Shown: in pieces, positions 21,746 through 33,149 of the stretch
Numbering within the stretch: the stretch's first letter is position 1
How the letters are laid out: each line of letters begins with the position of its first letter
Source of the DNA: Neocallimastix lanati (nom. inval.)
Lineage: Eukaryota > Neocallimastigomycota > Neocallimastigomycetes > Neocallimastigales > Neocallimastigaceae
Assembly (NCBI GenBank): GCA_016946835.1
Contig: JACVTC010000031.1
Location: 975,001-1,035,000 of the forward strand
DNA length: 60,000 nt
Reading direction: 5' to 3'
Notes under the pieces: generated by a model
Seen by the model: only the letters and a program-made list of their open reading frames with translations
Told to the model about the DNA's origin: nothing
Databases searched by the model: none
Program-made: the position numbers and the translations under genes

Positions 21746-23888
21746 GGTTTAATACATTTAATTATATATATATATATATATAATTTATATTAATTTTTAT
21801 ATATAAATATTTTATAATAATCAGATTATTTACTTAATATATATATATAAATTAGTTAGTTTATAAATTTTTAAACTATATTATAGTTTACTTATGTATT
21901 AGATAATAACCACTTTTGAATATTTAAATCTTATTTTTAATCTTACTATTTTTATTTTAACCTTCATAATAATTATTTTATTTGTAACGAAATTTTTAAT
22001 CAATATTTAATTACTATATAAATAAATAAAAAATTTAATTAAATCAATAATATGTATATAAAATTATAAATATGAATGTGTTGTATTTCGTTAATGCGGT
22101 GTTCATATTGTTGCAGTTTAACTCCATAAATTTTTTAATATTTTTTAAAATACAATTACAATTATATATAAATAAATAAATAAAAAATAAATAAATAAAT
22201 TATACTTTTATGTAATTACTTTGTAACAAAAAAGACTGAATCATAAATATTAATTTATAATAATAAAAATAAATAATAATAAAAAATAAAATAATTAAAT
22301 AATTAAATAATTAAATAATTAAATATAAAGAATAAAGAAATACTTTATTGTTTAATAAAATTTAATAACAAATAATAAAGAAAATATTTTTATTTTTTTT
22401 TTTTTAAAAAAATATTTATTTAAAAAGCCTTTAAACCATATATAAAATTATATATATTTATTAAAATATTATATTATCAATGAAAGATAATATAAATATT
22501 GAAATAGGTGAAACTAATTGAGGAAAATAACAAATTATTATTAATAAAATATTATTAATAAATTATCAATATTTTTTTTTTATCTAACAAAAAAAAAATA
22601 ATTCTAAAGTATATAAATGTATTGAATATTATTACTATCATATATTTGAAAAAAAAAATAAAATAAAATAAAAATAAGAACTACTATATAATAATAATAT
22701 AATATAATAACTATTTAGATAAAATGAAAATATGAATTTTTTATTAGTATATAAACTTAACTTAAGGTTCATACATTTTTAATATAAAAAAAATTATAAA
22801 ATAAATATGTATATATATATATATATTATTAAAAGTTAATATTTAAAGTGTTAATTTTTTAATTGAGTTAAATATTAATATATTAAAGTCATGGTCATAT
22901 ATATGCCTATTAGTAATAAAAAGTTTTAAATTTATAAAGTTTATTTATTCATGATGTGACAGTGACGTGACTGACGTTTATTAATTAGTTTTATTTATTT
23001 AAAACAATACAATTACTTTTATAAGTGATTAATAATAATTAGTAATAATAAGTAATAATGTATCTCTTTTTATACCCTTCTAAAAAATAATATTTAATGA
23101 TTTAGTTATTATTATAATATCTTAATAATATAATTATATATCTTTGAATAATTTCAATTTATTGTGATGAAATGTATAATTAAATTATACATGTACATAT
23201 AATACATTAATGAAAATACTAATGGATTAAATAATATTATATATAATAGATTCTAAACTTTGGATTTTAATAAAAGTTTAGTATAAAATAAAATATATAA
23301 CAATATAAAATAAAAATTAACATATTTTAAAATGAAAATTTAGTTTTAAATAAAAATTACCTTTGTTACACAAAAAAATCCATAAATAGATATAATTGAA
23401 TATTTCATATTTCATAAAAAAAAAGAAATTTAGAATTTTCTAAAAGCTTTTTTATTTTTATTTTTTTTTTTTTTTATATATGTTCAAATGTCATTAAAAT
23501 TTCAACTTCTGAAAAATGAAAAAATTATAAATAATAGTAATAAAAAAAAAAAAAAAAAAAAAAAATCAAACCTTAGAATATATATATATTTTTTATATTG
23601 TTAATTATTATTTAAACTTTTTTTTTAAAAAAAAATAACAATTATAAATATAAAATAAAATATTAAATAAATAAATTGATAACACACTTAAATTTAGTTA
23701 AATAATAAATAACAATAAAAAAAAAAAACATTTATATTATTTATTTATCATTTATTATTTATTATTTATTTATTTATTTATTTATTATTTATTTATTATT
23801 TATTTATTTATTTATTAAAAAAATATTAAAATATTTATTTATTTCTATCCTTAATAATTTTATTAATTGAATACTACTCAAAAATTTT
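21091..23888. other. AT-rich intergenic region with relics
   Basis: There is no intact gene. About 22060-22330 resembles 34350-34620 (shared 'ccataaattttttaatat' followed by AAAT-rich repeats). About 22480-22640 resembles the small relic ORF region 27150-27290 ('gaaacta/gaaacaaatngaggaaaa'). A G+C-richer spot at 22950-22980 carries repeated TGACG motifs. The remainder is low-complexity A+T. Confidence 0.5.
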
Positions 23889-26063
23889 TCATTTTTTTTC
23901 ATTCCAATCTTTTAATGCAATGTCTTTACGATTTTGTTGTGCCGTTGCTGAATTATCATATTGATAATATGGACGATTATTAGTAGTATTAGTAGAATTA
24001 CCAAGCCTAAAACCATTAGAACTCTTAGTACCAAGTTTACCCAAAATGTTAGCTAAGTTATTATCGCCAAAGCCATTATTATTACCAAAGCCATTACTAT
24101 TACCAAAACCATTATTACTACCAAAGCCATTATTACTACCAAAGCCATTATTACTACCAAAGCCAATATTATTACCAAAACCATTATTACTACCAAAACC
24201 ATTACTATTACCAAAACCATTACTATTACCAAAACCATTATTATTACCAGAGGAAGGTTGACCAAAGCCAATATTACTATTAAAAATATTTAAATTACTA
24301 GAATTAACAGAAGAATTGACATCTGATAGCTTGAATTTGTTCATTGGATATTTCTTGGTTATATAAGGGAAGAATATTTTTCAACTGATCAACATAAAGT
24401 TGTCCATAAATACCACCACCATTGCTATCATTTTTTATATTCAAAGATACAATATCGATCAAATGTACTATTCCATTTTTCATAATTTACATTTCTTTGG
24501 AATATCAAATATATCAGCTACACGTTTAATGGCACTAATATTATTAGGAGGAGGAGTTCTCATTCTAACACCAATTATTTCTTCAATTTGATTTATAAAG
24601 AGTGTAAAATCTTCTTCTTCAGTCCATAAATTCCTAACAATTTCTTGACGATATTTCTGTGCTTCATCAGAATTATCAAAATTAAAATTACGAATTCCTT
24701 TTATTAGAGATTGAGCTGACTTTATTTGAGATGTTGAAACTCCAAATGTAATTGGTGGTATATAGAATTGAATCTGATCAATATAACTTTTCCATGTATT
24801 ATTTATTCTTTGAAGAGTACACTTACTCTTATCTTTTTCAGATGAAATAGGAAATGGGAAGTAATATATGTAAGCTTTTCCATCAATTATAGTTAACAAT
24901 TCAGAGGGAATATCTAATAGAGCAGCAATACCTTTTAACGCGCAATTCTTATTTGGCGGTGGTGTTTCCAACGATATACCTGAGATTTTTTCAATTTGCT
25001 TCATTAAAGGAGTATAATCTTGATCATTATTTTCAACTTTTGGCCATGGTTTCATAGCAATATCCTTACGCTTTTTTATAGCAGCATCAGAAGAATCAAA
25101 CTGATATTGTTGATTTGTGGATGTTAATAGTACTCCACAAGCTTTATTTAATTCTAATCTCAATTCTAATTCTATTACAGGTAAGAATTTCTTAAGTTGT
25201 TCTTGATAGCTACACCATATATCATAAGTTTTCGTTGGTAATTTATAAACATCAAAGTTAGATGGATTATATTTATTTTCTTGAGATCTTATAAAATTAA
25301 ATTGGAATGCGTTCGTTCTTTGAATTAAAAGAGAAGATATAGGTTGTATCATGCATATCTTATCATATTGAACTATCAACAATTCAGAAGGAATATTTAA
25401 TATTTCAGAAATACGTAATAAAGCTGGTTGACTATTTGGTGGAGGTATATCTAATTTAACACCGGTTATATCTTCAATTTGTTTCATAATAGGCGTAGGT
25501 TTTATTTCATAATTGACATATGCATCGGAAGGACAATTATAAACAAATGAATCATTAAATCCTTCACGTTTACCATTATATGCTGATATCCCCATAACAT
25601 CTCCTCTAAATTTGAATTTTTTAGCCTGGTTATAAGTATTTGTAATATCATCAAGTGGGTTTTCATCTTTATTTACGATATATAATCCATTTCGATTATC
25701 AATATAAATGCATTTTAAGTTGTTATCATTATAGAAATTACTTCCTTTTAATACATCGTAAACTTCAAATAATCCTTTTCCATTTAAATAGCAATAACCA
25801 TTTACACCAATAATACGACATTTTTAAGGATTAGTCGTATCATAGTCATATATATCAATTCAGCATTTATTATCAATATACCGCTTATTAAAAACAACTT
25901 TACCATTACTAAATTCAATTTTTTCTATATCTCTTAGATCTTCTGGATCACCTTCTTGAAATGTGAAGACTCGTGTAGGAGTGTAATGTGCATATACATT
26001 TAATCCATTAGAATCATAATGATGTAATATATATTGATTATTATCAATTTTTACAAACTACAT
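23889..26063 (-). pseudogene. Broken gene for a Dictyostelium-type repetitive protein of unknown function
   Basis: One minus-strand reading frame runs from ATG at 26063 to about 24480, but is interrupted by TAG (26060-26058), TGA (25862-25860) and TAA (25826-25824). An open stretch of 371 codons then follows (25595-24480). It contains three copies of a module with the core MKQIE.I.G...TPPPN....L..I...L.IPSELL and a later F-D-S-S-D-A...R-K-D-I-A-x-x-x-W motif. After TGA 24482-24480 the fourth module continues in a shifted frame (IMKNGIVHLIDIVSLN ... YVDQLKNILP) and returns to the first frame at 24344-23889, which ends with NSATAQQNRKDIALKDW. I therefore read it as a pseudogene, or at best a gene truncated to 25595-24480. 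The family is not recognised. Confidence 0.7.
24060..24262 (-). repeat. Gly-Phe-Gly/Asn hexapeptide-coding repeat
   Basis: About eleven imperfect 18-bp units encode GFGNNN-type hexapeptides on the minus strand within the last part of the broken repetitive gene. They look like nucleoporin-style FG repeats, but no nucleoporin domain is present. Confidence 0.8.
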
Positions 26064-26270
26064 TTCTAAAGATAATTAATAAAAAATAAGTTTCTTTTTT
26101 TTTTTTTTTTTATTTTATAATATTTTTCTAATCAAATGTAATAATTCTAGGTACAAATTTTCTTAGCGATAAACAATCATTATTTTAAAAGTTTATAAAA
26201 AAAAATTTAAATAAAAATTTAAATAATAATATTTTTTTATTAATTATATATATATATGGAAATTATCTTA

Positions 26271-26316
<46 letters not shown>

Positions 26317-27149
26317 TCTTAATTATTTATATATTTAGTTATTCATACATTTCAGATTGGGAAACATAGAAAAGAACATTTAAATTCTTCTCTTTTTAAA
26401 ATTTCAAACTTTAATTACTGTAGTAATACAAGTTATTTAATAATAATTATATTTATAAAATAATAGTGGTTTTAAATTTTGTATATATTTAATAATAATA
26501 ATTTTAACAAAAAAATTAATTGATACTTTTAAATTAGTAAACTTTAAATATTCTAAATGAAAATTCATTATTGTTAATAAAATATTTTAGTAAAACCAGT
26601 TGTTAAATGGTATAGTTTATTATTATTTTTTAATTGTTCATTAAAGAATTTTATTAAGCGGATAAATTTTTAAAAGAATGTATTGCTTTTCAGAACGTGG
26701 CTTATAAATTAAAATTTAATTCATTATTTAATACACCACATTTTTTTTTTTTTTTTTTTTTATTTTTTTAAATAATTGTAAAAAGGGTTATTTTTATTTT
26801 TTTTTTAAACAACAAAAATATTTTCTCATAAAAACGTTATAATTGTAACATTAAAAATTGAACTAAATAAATAAATAAAAATAAATAAAAATAAATAATA
26901 AAAAAAATTGAACTAAATAAATAAAAATAAATAAAAATAAATAATAAAAAAAATTGAACTAAATAAATAAAAATAAATAAAAATAAATAATAAAAAAAAT
27001 TGAACTAAATAAATAAAAATAAATAAAAATAAATAATAAAAAATTAAATAAAATAAATAAAATTAAATAAAATTAATAACAAAGAACTTAAATAAGAAGA
27101 AATAAATTTTAAAAAATTAAATATATTTTATTTTTTAACAATTAAAAAA
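26064..27149. other. AT-rich intergenic region
   Basis: No gene is seen. It contains an (AAT)n(ATT)n palindromic microsatellite at about 26277-26318, a poly(T) run at 26742-26761 and the minisatellite at 26858-27045. Confidence 0.6.
26858..27045. repeat. 45-bp minisatellite, four copies
   Basis: The unit begins 'attgaactaaataaataaa' and ends in a short A run. It is repeated four times almost without change, the first copy being 4 bases longer. Confidence 0.9.
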
Positions 27150-27466
27150 ATGGAAAATGGTCCAAACATTGAAAAAAGTGAAACAAATCGAGGAAAAAAA
27201 CAATTATTATAAACAATAAAATAAAAATATAATTTTTTCAAAAACAAAGAAGGATAATTCAAAAGTATAAAGATGTATTGAATATAAAACTTAATATATA
27301 TGTAAATCTTTCATTATTTTTAAACGATAAAAAGAAGATCCTAAAATATGAAAGTCTACATAATCATCTCGAAAAAGAATTTGATGTATCTGTATCTATA
27401 TCAATATGGAAACATAAGTTTAAAGAAAAAATTAGAAAAAGTTTAGCTCCTTTTAATATAAAATAG
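27150..27466 (+). pseudogene. Small relic ORF pair, family unknown
   Basis: ATG at 27150 opens a 20-codon frame (MENGPNIEKSETNRGKKQLL) ending in TAA. After about 65 A/T bases a second frame, QKQRRIIQKYKDVLN, runs to TAA at 27466 and holds KYESLHNHLEKEFDVSVSIS, which resembles a helix-turn-helix-like segment. No GT-AG pair joins the two. A more degraded relative lies at 22480-22640. This may be a remnant of a multicopy gene or transposon. Confidence 0.35.
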
Positions 27467-27519
27467 AAACGTACATTTAATAAAATAATATTATTTTAAT
27501 ATTATTTTAACAAAAAAAA

Positions 27520-27880
27520 AATATGTATATATTATATCTTTAAAATTAAATATTATTTTATTATTATTTTAACAAAAAACATTGTATCTTTAAAATTAAA
27601 TATTATTTGATTATTATTTTAATAAAATATATTGTATCTTTACAATTAAATATTATTTTATTATTATTTTAACAAAAAATATTGTATCTTTAAAATTAAA
27701 TATTATTTTATTATTATTTTAACAAAAAATATTGTATCTTTAAAATTAAATATTATTTTATTATTATTTTAACAAAAAATATTGTATCTTTAAAATTAAA
27801 TATTATTTGATTATTATTTTAATAAAATATATTGTATCCTTAAAATTAAATATTATTTGATTATTATTTTAACACTATAT
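27520..27880. repeat. 50-bp tandem minisatellite, about seven copies
   Basis: The landmark 'attgtatctt' recurs at 27581, 27631, 27681, 27731, 27781 and 27831, exactly 50 bases apart, with a first partial unit near 27527. Units differ by a few substitutions. Confidence 0.95.
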
Positions 27881-28958
27881 ATTTAAATTAATCCATTTTA
27901 TATCCTTTTAAAATCTAAATCTAAATCTATTCAATTATTTTTAAGCTTAATTATTAATTATTTAATTTAAATAGATTAATTATGTTTCATACTGGTATTT
28001 CCCTACTTTATAATTTTTTAAAGTTGTGCTAAATATTATAAAAATAATTTTTCCATATTTATAAAATTTTATGATAATTATTTTTTATTTTAAATATATA
28101 ATTATATACATTTATATACATTTATATACATTTATATACATTTATATACTTAATTTTATATTTCTCTTTTTTTTTAAATTTTTTATAATTCATAATTTAT
28201 AATTTCTTATTTTATATTTTATTTTATCACTTATAACTTTAATTATTTGTAACATATAAATATTTTTTTTAAAATTTTAAATAATAAAATTTATAATTTT
28301 ATGATTTTATTTAAATTTATTTATTATTTTTGAATAATTAATTTTTAATGGATAATTATTTAAAGGTAAAAAAAAAAAAAAAATTTTATCTAAATAATTT
28401 TCAAGGTAAATTTAAATATCTTTACCAAATTTTAATATTTAGTTATTTTCATATTTTTTTGAATTATATAATTTTTAATAATTTAATTTATTTACCATTA
28501 ATTATTTAATTTATATATCATAATAAAAAGAATTATTTTTATGTTTTATCAATATTTTATTATTTTATAAAATTATAATAAAAAATAAACTGATACAGAA
28601 ATAATAATATTTAAATTATAGAATTATTTTATCAAAAAAAAAAAAAAATTTTTTTTTTTATATTTCATAATTTATAAAATTTTAATTGAAAATATAATTA
28701 TTATAAATATTAAAAATGTATCAATCTGTTTAAATAATTATTCGAATTAAATAAATACTTTAATTATATGAAAATCTTATAATTTATATGTAAAAATAAT
28801 TTTAATTATGTAGAATTCATACAAAAAGCATCTATAAAAATTTACCAATAAAATAATTTTAATTATGTAAAATATACAGTATATATGATAATTTTGATTT
28901 CTAATAATAAAAAATTTTAAAGGATATTCATAATATTAATTATTAAGAATCTAGTACT

Positions 28959-28999
<41 letters not shown>

Positions 29000-29164
29000 A
29001 CTCATATAAATAGTCATATTTTTCATTCAAAAAAAAAAGAAAAAATATCAATATAGAAAATATAAATTTATTTAGTAATAGATTAAAAACAATATTTATA
29101 AATATATATATATTTAATTTTTTTTTTTTCTTTAAATTTAAAATTTGATATAGACAAAATAAAA
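27881..29164. promoter_or_regulatory. Intergenic region with TATA box of the GH45 gene
   Basis: Low-complexity A+T without a gene; a short repeat of 'tatacattta' is at 28103-28148. TATAAATAG at 29005-29013, directly after a T-run/A-run pair and 152 bases before the ATG, is a plausible core promoter for the downstream cellulase gene. Confidence 0.5.
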
Positions 29165-30544
29165 ATGAATTTTTTAAAATCTTTAGCTATTGTTAGTTTA
29201 GTTGCTATTGGTGCTAATGCCGCAAAATTTGAGAAAAAATCTGTTAAATATGGTCCACATGGTGCTATAATGTGTAATGGTTGTGTTGTAACTGGTACTG
29301 GTGGTGATTTAAGTTTATGGGGTTGGGAAAATAATACTGCCTGTGAAATTGATACTAATAAATGCGGTGGCGGAAATGGTAGTTCAGGTGGTAATACTGT
29401 TGCCTATGGTCCCCATGGAGCTATAATGTGTAATGGTTGTGTTGTAACTGGTACTGGTGGTGATTTAAGTTTATGGGGTTGGGAAAATAATACCGCCTGC
29501 GAAATCAACACTACTAAATGTAATAGTGGAAGTAACAATAACACCAATGATAACAACACCAATGATAACAACACCAATGATAACAACACCAATGATAACA
29601 ACACCAATAATAACAACACCAATAATAATAACACCAGTAATAACAACACCAGTAATAACAACAATGACTCTAGTAGCAGTAACAACAACAACACCGGTAA
29701 TACCAGCAATAATAGTAGCCCTAAATATGGTCCACATGGTACTATAATGTGTAAAGGCTGTGAAGTTACTGGTACTGGTGATGACATAAGTTTATGGGGT
29801 TGGGAAAATGATGCTGTCTGTGAAATTGATGCAGATGCATGTAATATTGATACTTCAACCATTCAAGCTCCATCTTCTGGTAACAGTTCTTCCTCCTCCT
29901 CTTCTAATTATGTTCCAGCCAAATGGGTTAAACATGGTAGAACTACACGTTACTGGGATTGCTGTAAACCCTCATGTTCATGGCCAGGAAAAGGTGATGT
30001 AAGTCATGTTGTTAATACTTGTAATAAGAGAGGATCTATTCTTAACAATATTTATGAAAGAAATGGATGTGAAGGTGGTGAAGCTTTCATGTGTACCGAT
30101 CAACAACCATGGGCTGTTAATGATAAATTATCCTATGGTTTTGTCGCTGGTCATATTTCCGGTTTAACAGAAAAGGATTGGTGTTGTGCCTGTTACAAAT
30201 TTACCTTTACGAATACGGCTATTGCTGGTAAACAAATGATTGTTCAAGTTACCAATACTGGTAACGATCTTGGTGAAAATCATTTCGATATTCAAATTCC
30301 AGGTGGTGGTCTTGGTATCTTCGATGGTTGTTCCACTCAATTTAACGTTAACGCCGCTTCATGGGGACAACGTTACGGTGGTTTAATTTCAGAAGATGGT
30401 TGTAATAATTTACCAAAATCACTTCAAGCTGGTTGCCACTGGAGATTCAATTGGTTTAAGAACGTTGATAATCCAGAAATAGACTTTGAAGAAGTTGTAT
30501 GTCCAGATGAAATTGTTCAAAAAACAAACTGTAGACGTATTTAA
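29165..30544 (+). CDS. Secreted GH45 endoglucanase with three CBM10-like modules
   Basis: This is a single exon of 459 residues. Residues 1-20 form a signal peptide (hydrophobic FLKSLAIVSLVAIGANA). Three near-identical modules at about 28-62, 80-113 and 187-221 (YGPHGAIMCNGC...LWGWENNTACEI) carry the GWENN.(S/A)C signature of family-10 carbohydrate-binding modules. An Asn/Thr-rich repeat linker (120-186) and a Ser run precede the catalytic domain from about 254. TTRYWDCCKPSC is the GH45 signature, with catalytic Asp at 265, and HFDIQIPGGGLGIFDGC supplies the second catalytic Asp at 387. GH45 enzymes hydrolyse internal beta-1,4-glucan bonds by inversion; in this organism cellulose is a cell-wall and stalk polymer, or a food source. 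The enzyme is predicted to be complete and extracellular. Confidence 0.93.
   Translation: MNFLKSLAIVSLVAIGANAAKFEKKSVKYGPHGAIMCNGCVVTGTGGDLSLWGWENNTACEIDTNKCGGGNGSSGGNTVAYGPHGAIMCNGCVVTGTGGDLSLWGWENNTACEINTTKCNSGSNNNTNDNNTNDNNTNDNNTNDNNTNNNNTNNNNTSNNNTSNNNNDSSSSNNNNTGNTSNNSSPKYGPHGTIMCKGCEVTGTGDDISLWGWENDAVCEIDADACNIDTSTIQAPSSGNSSSSSSSNYVPAKWVKHGRTTRYWDCCKPSCSWPGKGDVSHVVNTCNKRGSILNNIYERNGCEGGEAFMCTDQQPWAVNDKLSYGFVAGHISGLTEKDWCCACYKFTFTNTAIAGKQMIVQVTNTGNDLGENHFDIQIPGGGLGIFDGCSTQFNVNAASWGQRYGGLISEDGCNNLPKSLQAGCHWRFNWFKNVDNPEIDFEEVVCPDEIVQKTNCRRI
29525..29650 (+). repeat. AAC-rich minisatellite coding for an Asn/Thr linker
   Basis: Repeats of 'aacaccaatgataac' type (15 bp) encode NTNDN pentapeptides in the linker of the GH45 protein. 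Confidence 0.85.
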
Positions 30545-30796
30545 AATAAATAAATAAATAAATAAATAGTTTCAATAAACTAACATATTTTGTTTGATTA
30601 ATGTTAAAAGATAAAAATAATAAAAAAAAAAAAAAAAAATTATAAATAAAATAAAAATAAATTAAAAATAATAATAATAAATAAATAGAAAAAAATAATG
30701 TAGTAGAGATCTTTTTATTTAATAGAGAGCAATTATATTAAAATAAAAAAAGAAAATTAATAAAGATATTAAAATAAAACACAATATTATAAAATA

Positions 30797-30854
<58 letters not shown>

Positions 30855-31317
30855 TTAATAATTTATAATTATTTATATTTAAATAATTTTTTTTTTTTTT
30901 TTTTTTTTTTTTATTTATTTATTATTATTATATTTTATTTCATTTTGTTTCATTTAACTTTCTTCACATTTGTAAAAAAGAATTTTTATTATTATTATTA
31001 TTTTATTTTAATAGATTTTTTGAATATATTCAAAATTTTTCAGCTTCAATAAGTTTACAAAAAAAAAATAATTAAAAAATTTGTTATTGAACTTATTTTA
31101 TTTTATATTAAAAAATAAATTAAATTGAAATCTTTTATTTTATTATATTTTATTCTATTTTTGTTATTGTTTTTATATGTGGTTAATTCATTCAGCGTCA
31201 ATTAATTTAAAAGCTAAAGTACTATTAAATAAATATTAAATAACACAATATTTTATACGTTAATATATAGTGTTATTAAACAAAAAATAATAATAATATA
31301 ATAATAATATAATAATA

Positions 31318-31348
<31 letters not shown>

Positions 31349-31389
31349 TTATATATATATATATTATTATTATTATTATTATTCATTAA
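30545..31389. other. AT-rich intergenic region between convergent genes
   Basis: No gene is seen. It contains (TTA)n at 30797-30853, a T run near 30888-30912 and a poly(A) run at 31324-31347. The two flanking genes end towards each other here. Confidence 0.6.
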
Positions 31390-31776
31390 TTACCAGATAG
31401 TTTGACCTTCAACACCACCAAATTTAATAGATGGATACTTGACTCTTGAGAAGTCCTTAAAGTCTAATGAATATATTAAATATTTATGTATTAAAAATTA
31501 ATTAATAATACAAAAACAATGGATTTATTATAAAATATAATTATATTATTATATTTATTTTTATTTTACTTTCATTTTTATTTTATTTTTATTTTTTTAA
31601 ATTCTTTATTTAATTTAAGAATTGTATTTTACAAAAAAACTTTTTTTTTTTAATAATAATAATACTTACAATTTTTAAATTTTAATTTTAATTCTTCTTC
31701 AGTATAATTACACTATCATTTATAATTAAATTATTAAATATTAATTGTGGTTAAAATTATTTTTTTTTTTTAATTA

Positions 31777-31811
<35 letters not shown>

Positions 31812-33149
31812 TCTACTTACTGAAGTAATTAAAAATACGCTATCTTTATTCATTAACTGCTTAACTGCTTTTGGATAAACATTAATTGGTGAATTTTCAT
31901 CTTCTAATTTATTGTCTGGATTTAAACTGATAGCATCATAGGTACCTTTATCTAATATAATATCGTATTTTCCTAATTTTTCAAGTTCAGCATCATTTAA
32001 GAAATCTACTGTTTCGAATTTGACAAAATCATAACCCTCTTTTTTTGCAATTTTCTTTGAAAGTTCAATAGAGTATTCACTGTAATCAATACCAGTAAGA
32101 TCTTTAAAACCTTCTTCAGCCTTTTATTAATGAGAAAGTAAAATTAAAAAATATAGGGATTTATTAAATAAATATATATATATATATATAATTTTTTTCG
32201 TTTTTAAAAAAAATTATTTATTAAAGTTATATATAGATTATTTTACTATTTTATTAAAATGTACATACTAATCCTAATAAGACTTCTCCATTTCCACAAC
32301 CAAGATCTATAATACTCTTATTTGGTTCGGGATAATGGTCAACAACCTAGGTGTATATTTTATTTATTTTATTTTATTTTTTTTTTTTTTTATATTATTA
32401 TTATTTTATTATTATTAAATAAATCATGGATTGTATTTTTTATGTTTATTTGAATGATTATATATAAAAATATTTAATAATAATATTATATTTATTATTA
32501 AAAATCATTGTCATTTTCCAAGGATAATTGGTATTAATGAACAAAACGATAAAAAATGTTTACCCAATCAACCATTTTTACAACACTTTCTTCTCCGAAC
32601 CATGAGTCACCAATATCACCAAAATCTTCGAAATTTTTGTTATCTCTTTTGTAAATGTCATCCCAACTAGAAATTAAAATATTATTATATATATATATAT
32701 ATATAAAGAATTCCAAATTAATTTTATTTATTTATTAAAGTTGTTTGTATGTAAATATCTTTTATATTACAATCTTTATTGATGTTATTTGAATTTATAT
32801 ATATTATTGAAATTAAAAATGGTTCATTTTTTATTTTTAATTAATAATATAAATATTGATAATATAAGATATATTTCTAAATTTTTGTTTTAAAATCCAT
32901 TTCAAATGAAATTTCAAGGTAATTTTTTTTTTTTTTTAAATACAAATAATTTATTTAATAATTATAAAATTTAAAACATTATATCCTTTTTTTTTTTTTT
33001 TTCTTTTCTTTTTCTTTTTCTTTTTTTTTTTTTTTTTTTTTTTTTGTTATTATTATTATCAATATTTAATTTTGGTTTAATATTTACTATTTTCTGGTTC
33101 CTAATACTGAAGGACCATTTTCTATTATTTCAACGTTTTCACCTTCCAT
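31390..33149 (-). CDS. efm4: EEF1A lysine methyltransferase, METTL10/EFM4 family
   Basis: Six exons: 33149-33088, 32666-32564, 32346-32269, 32120-31821, 31712-31670 and 31463-31390, giving 219 residues with every junction in frame. The start VLGTRKYWDDIYKRDNKNF...WFGEES is the family signature. SAM-binding motif I is IIDLGCGNGEVLLGL, motif II TGIDYSEYSIELS, and the catalytic-side motif is IILDKGTYDAISL. The protein ends CNYTEEEL...YPSIKFGGVEGQTIW, as in yeast EFM4 and human EEF1AKMT2. Known members methylate a lysine of elongation factor 1A with S-adenosylmethionine in the cytosol. The symbol is that of the homologue. The whole length matches the family. Confidence 0.9.

Noticed and set aside
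24046-24261. Plus-strand open frame of Leu-Pro-Lys repeats
   Set aside because: It is the mirror of the minus-strand GFGNNN hexapeptide repeat and has no start context or family resemblance.
27520-27880. Possible CRISPR array
   Set aside because: The 50-bp units are contiguous without unique spacers, and the genome is eukaryotic.
29404-29862. Minus-strand Leu-rich open frames
   Set aside because: They are shadows of the Asn/Thr linker of the GH45 gene, whose plus-strand frame has clear domains.
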